From: Paenibacillus sp. MSJ-34
Lineage (GTDB): Bacteria > Bacillota > Bacilli > Paenibacillales > Paenibacillaceae
Assembly (NCBI RefSeq): GCF_018918005.1
Contig: NZ_JAHLPR010000010.1
Span: 1 to 64,000, forward strand
DNA length: 64,000 nt
Reading direction: 5' to 3'
Shown here: piece after piece, positions 63,526-64,000 of the stretch
Position numbering within the stretch: the stretch's first letter is position 1
Layout: the number at the start of each line of letters is the position of its first letter
The notes under the pieces: generated by a model
Database searches by the model: none
What the model was told of the DNA's origin: nothing
The model's input: only the letters and a program-made list of their open reading frames with translations
Position numbers and translations under genes: made by a program

Positions 63526-64000
63526 TTGAAACAACGGGTCATTACCGGATTCATTGCCGGTACTGGATTCATTCTATGCTGCATATTGGGCGAACCTTGG
63601 TATAACGGACTAATGATCTTATTATCCCTAGTCGGTTATTATGAATTTATTCGTATGAACGGCTTGAAGCCATGGAATATCACCCCATTGCTCGGCTTTC
63701 TCGGCGTGTTGTATTTCGTGTTTCCTTGGAGTAAATTTCCGCTGTCGGACATCAATCCTTCGATGTTCATCTGGCTGATGCTCTTTTTATTTTTGACGGC
63801 TACTGTTATTACGAAAAACAAGATCGATATCGATAAAGCGGCGAACATGCTGCTTGGCGTCCTTTATATCGGCATCGGTTTTCAATATATGATCGAAACC
63901 CGCTCGGCGCCGGACGGCAACGGCTTATTCTGGTCTCTGCTGCTGTTCGCGGCGATCTGGTCATCCGATGCGGGAGCTTATTTTACCGGCAAATTATTCG
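63526..64000 (+). CDS. cdsA: Phosphatidate cytidylyltransferase (partial, runs off window)
   Basis: TTG at 63526 follows AGGGGATG. The visible 158 residues begin MKQRVITGFIAGTGFILCCI and include VGYYEFIRMNGLKPW and the segment AAIWSSDAGAYFTGKLF, the start of the CdsA signature (S-D-x-x-A-Y-x-x-G). Several membrane segments are present. The enzyme makes CDP-diacylglycerol for phospholipid synthesis. The C-terminal part lies beyond the right edge. The order frr-uppS-cdsA is standard. Confidence 0.93.
   Translation, partial: MKQRVITGFIAGTGFILCCILGEPWYNGLMILLSLVGYYEFIRMNGLKPWNITPLLGFLGVLYFVFPWSKFPLSDINPSMFIWLMLFLFLTATVITKNKIDIDKAANMLLGVLYIGIGFQYMIETRSAPDGNGLFWSLLLFAAIWSSDAGAYFTGKLF

Overview
The window is bacterial chromosome from a flagellated, low-GC-type Firmicute, most likely of the Paenibacillaceae (Paenibacillus, Cohnella, Thermobacillus or a relative). 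This rests on the gene order, on the B. subtilis-type fla/che operon with FliY, CheC, CheD, SwrD and SigD, on CodY next to HslUV, on strong AGGAGG-type ribosome sites and on frequent TTG/GTG starts. Most of the window is GC-rich; the first 2.5 kb is clearly AT-rich and foreign-looking.

Layout. 1-2535: end of an AT-rich prophage or integrated element, with a SHOCT protein and two phage-like genes, closed by a 45-bp 3' remnant of tRNA-Pro(GGG) that reads as an attachment site. 2536-5200: accessory stretch with a decayed WYL regulator, a DUF4097 lipoprotein, a small membrane protein and a GNAT acetyltransferase. 5320-8500: rplS with its own promoter and leader, lepB, rbgA, then an AEC transporter. 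8600-11130: Hsp20, and on the minus strand an UPF0718 permease followed by a frameshifted TIGR03943 partner. 11226-15220: rnhB, a FliK-like/FlhB-C pair (YlqG/YlqH type), yraN, yqkE. 15300-16290: a gene-free block of 106-108 bp tandem repeats carrying a 311-bp MITE-like insertion with terminal inverted repeats and a 9-bp target duplication. 16319-28280: yifB/comM (minus strand), then sucCD, dprA, topA, trmFO, hslVU, codY. 28455-59564: one long fla/che operon, flgB through sigD, followed by fapA, a conserved small gene, a SwrB-like gene and a YceG-domain protein. 59628-64000: rpsB, tsf, pyrH, frr, uppS and the start of cdsA.

How the genes work together. The operon encodes the rod proteins (FlgB, FlgC), FliE, the MS ring (FliF), the switch (FliG, FliM, FliY), the type III export gate and ATPase (FliHIJ, FliOPQR, FlhAB), hook building (FliK, FlgD, FlgE), placement factors (FlhF, FlhG), the chemotaxis core (CheA, CheW, CheB, CheY, CheC, CheD) and the late sigma factor. 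Housekeeping flanks supply translation (rplS, rpsB, tsf, frr), secretion (lepB), TCA cycle (sucCD), DNA processing (dprA, topA, rnhB), proteolysis and nutrient sensing (hslVU, codY) and envelope lipid synthesis (uppS, cdsA).

I found no clearly new defence or biosynthetic system. The most original signals are the nested MITE in a minisatellite, the tRNA-Pro attachment remnant, a hairpin predicted to hide the yifB ribosome site, and the duplicated FliK/FlhB-C pair outside the flagellar operon.
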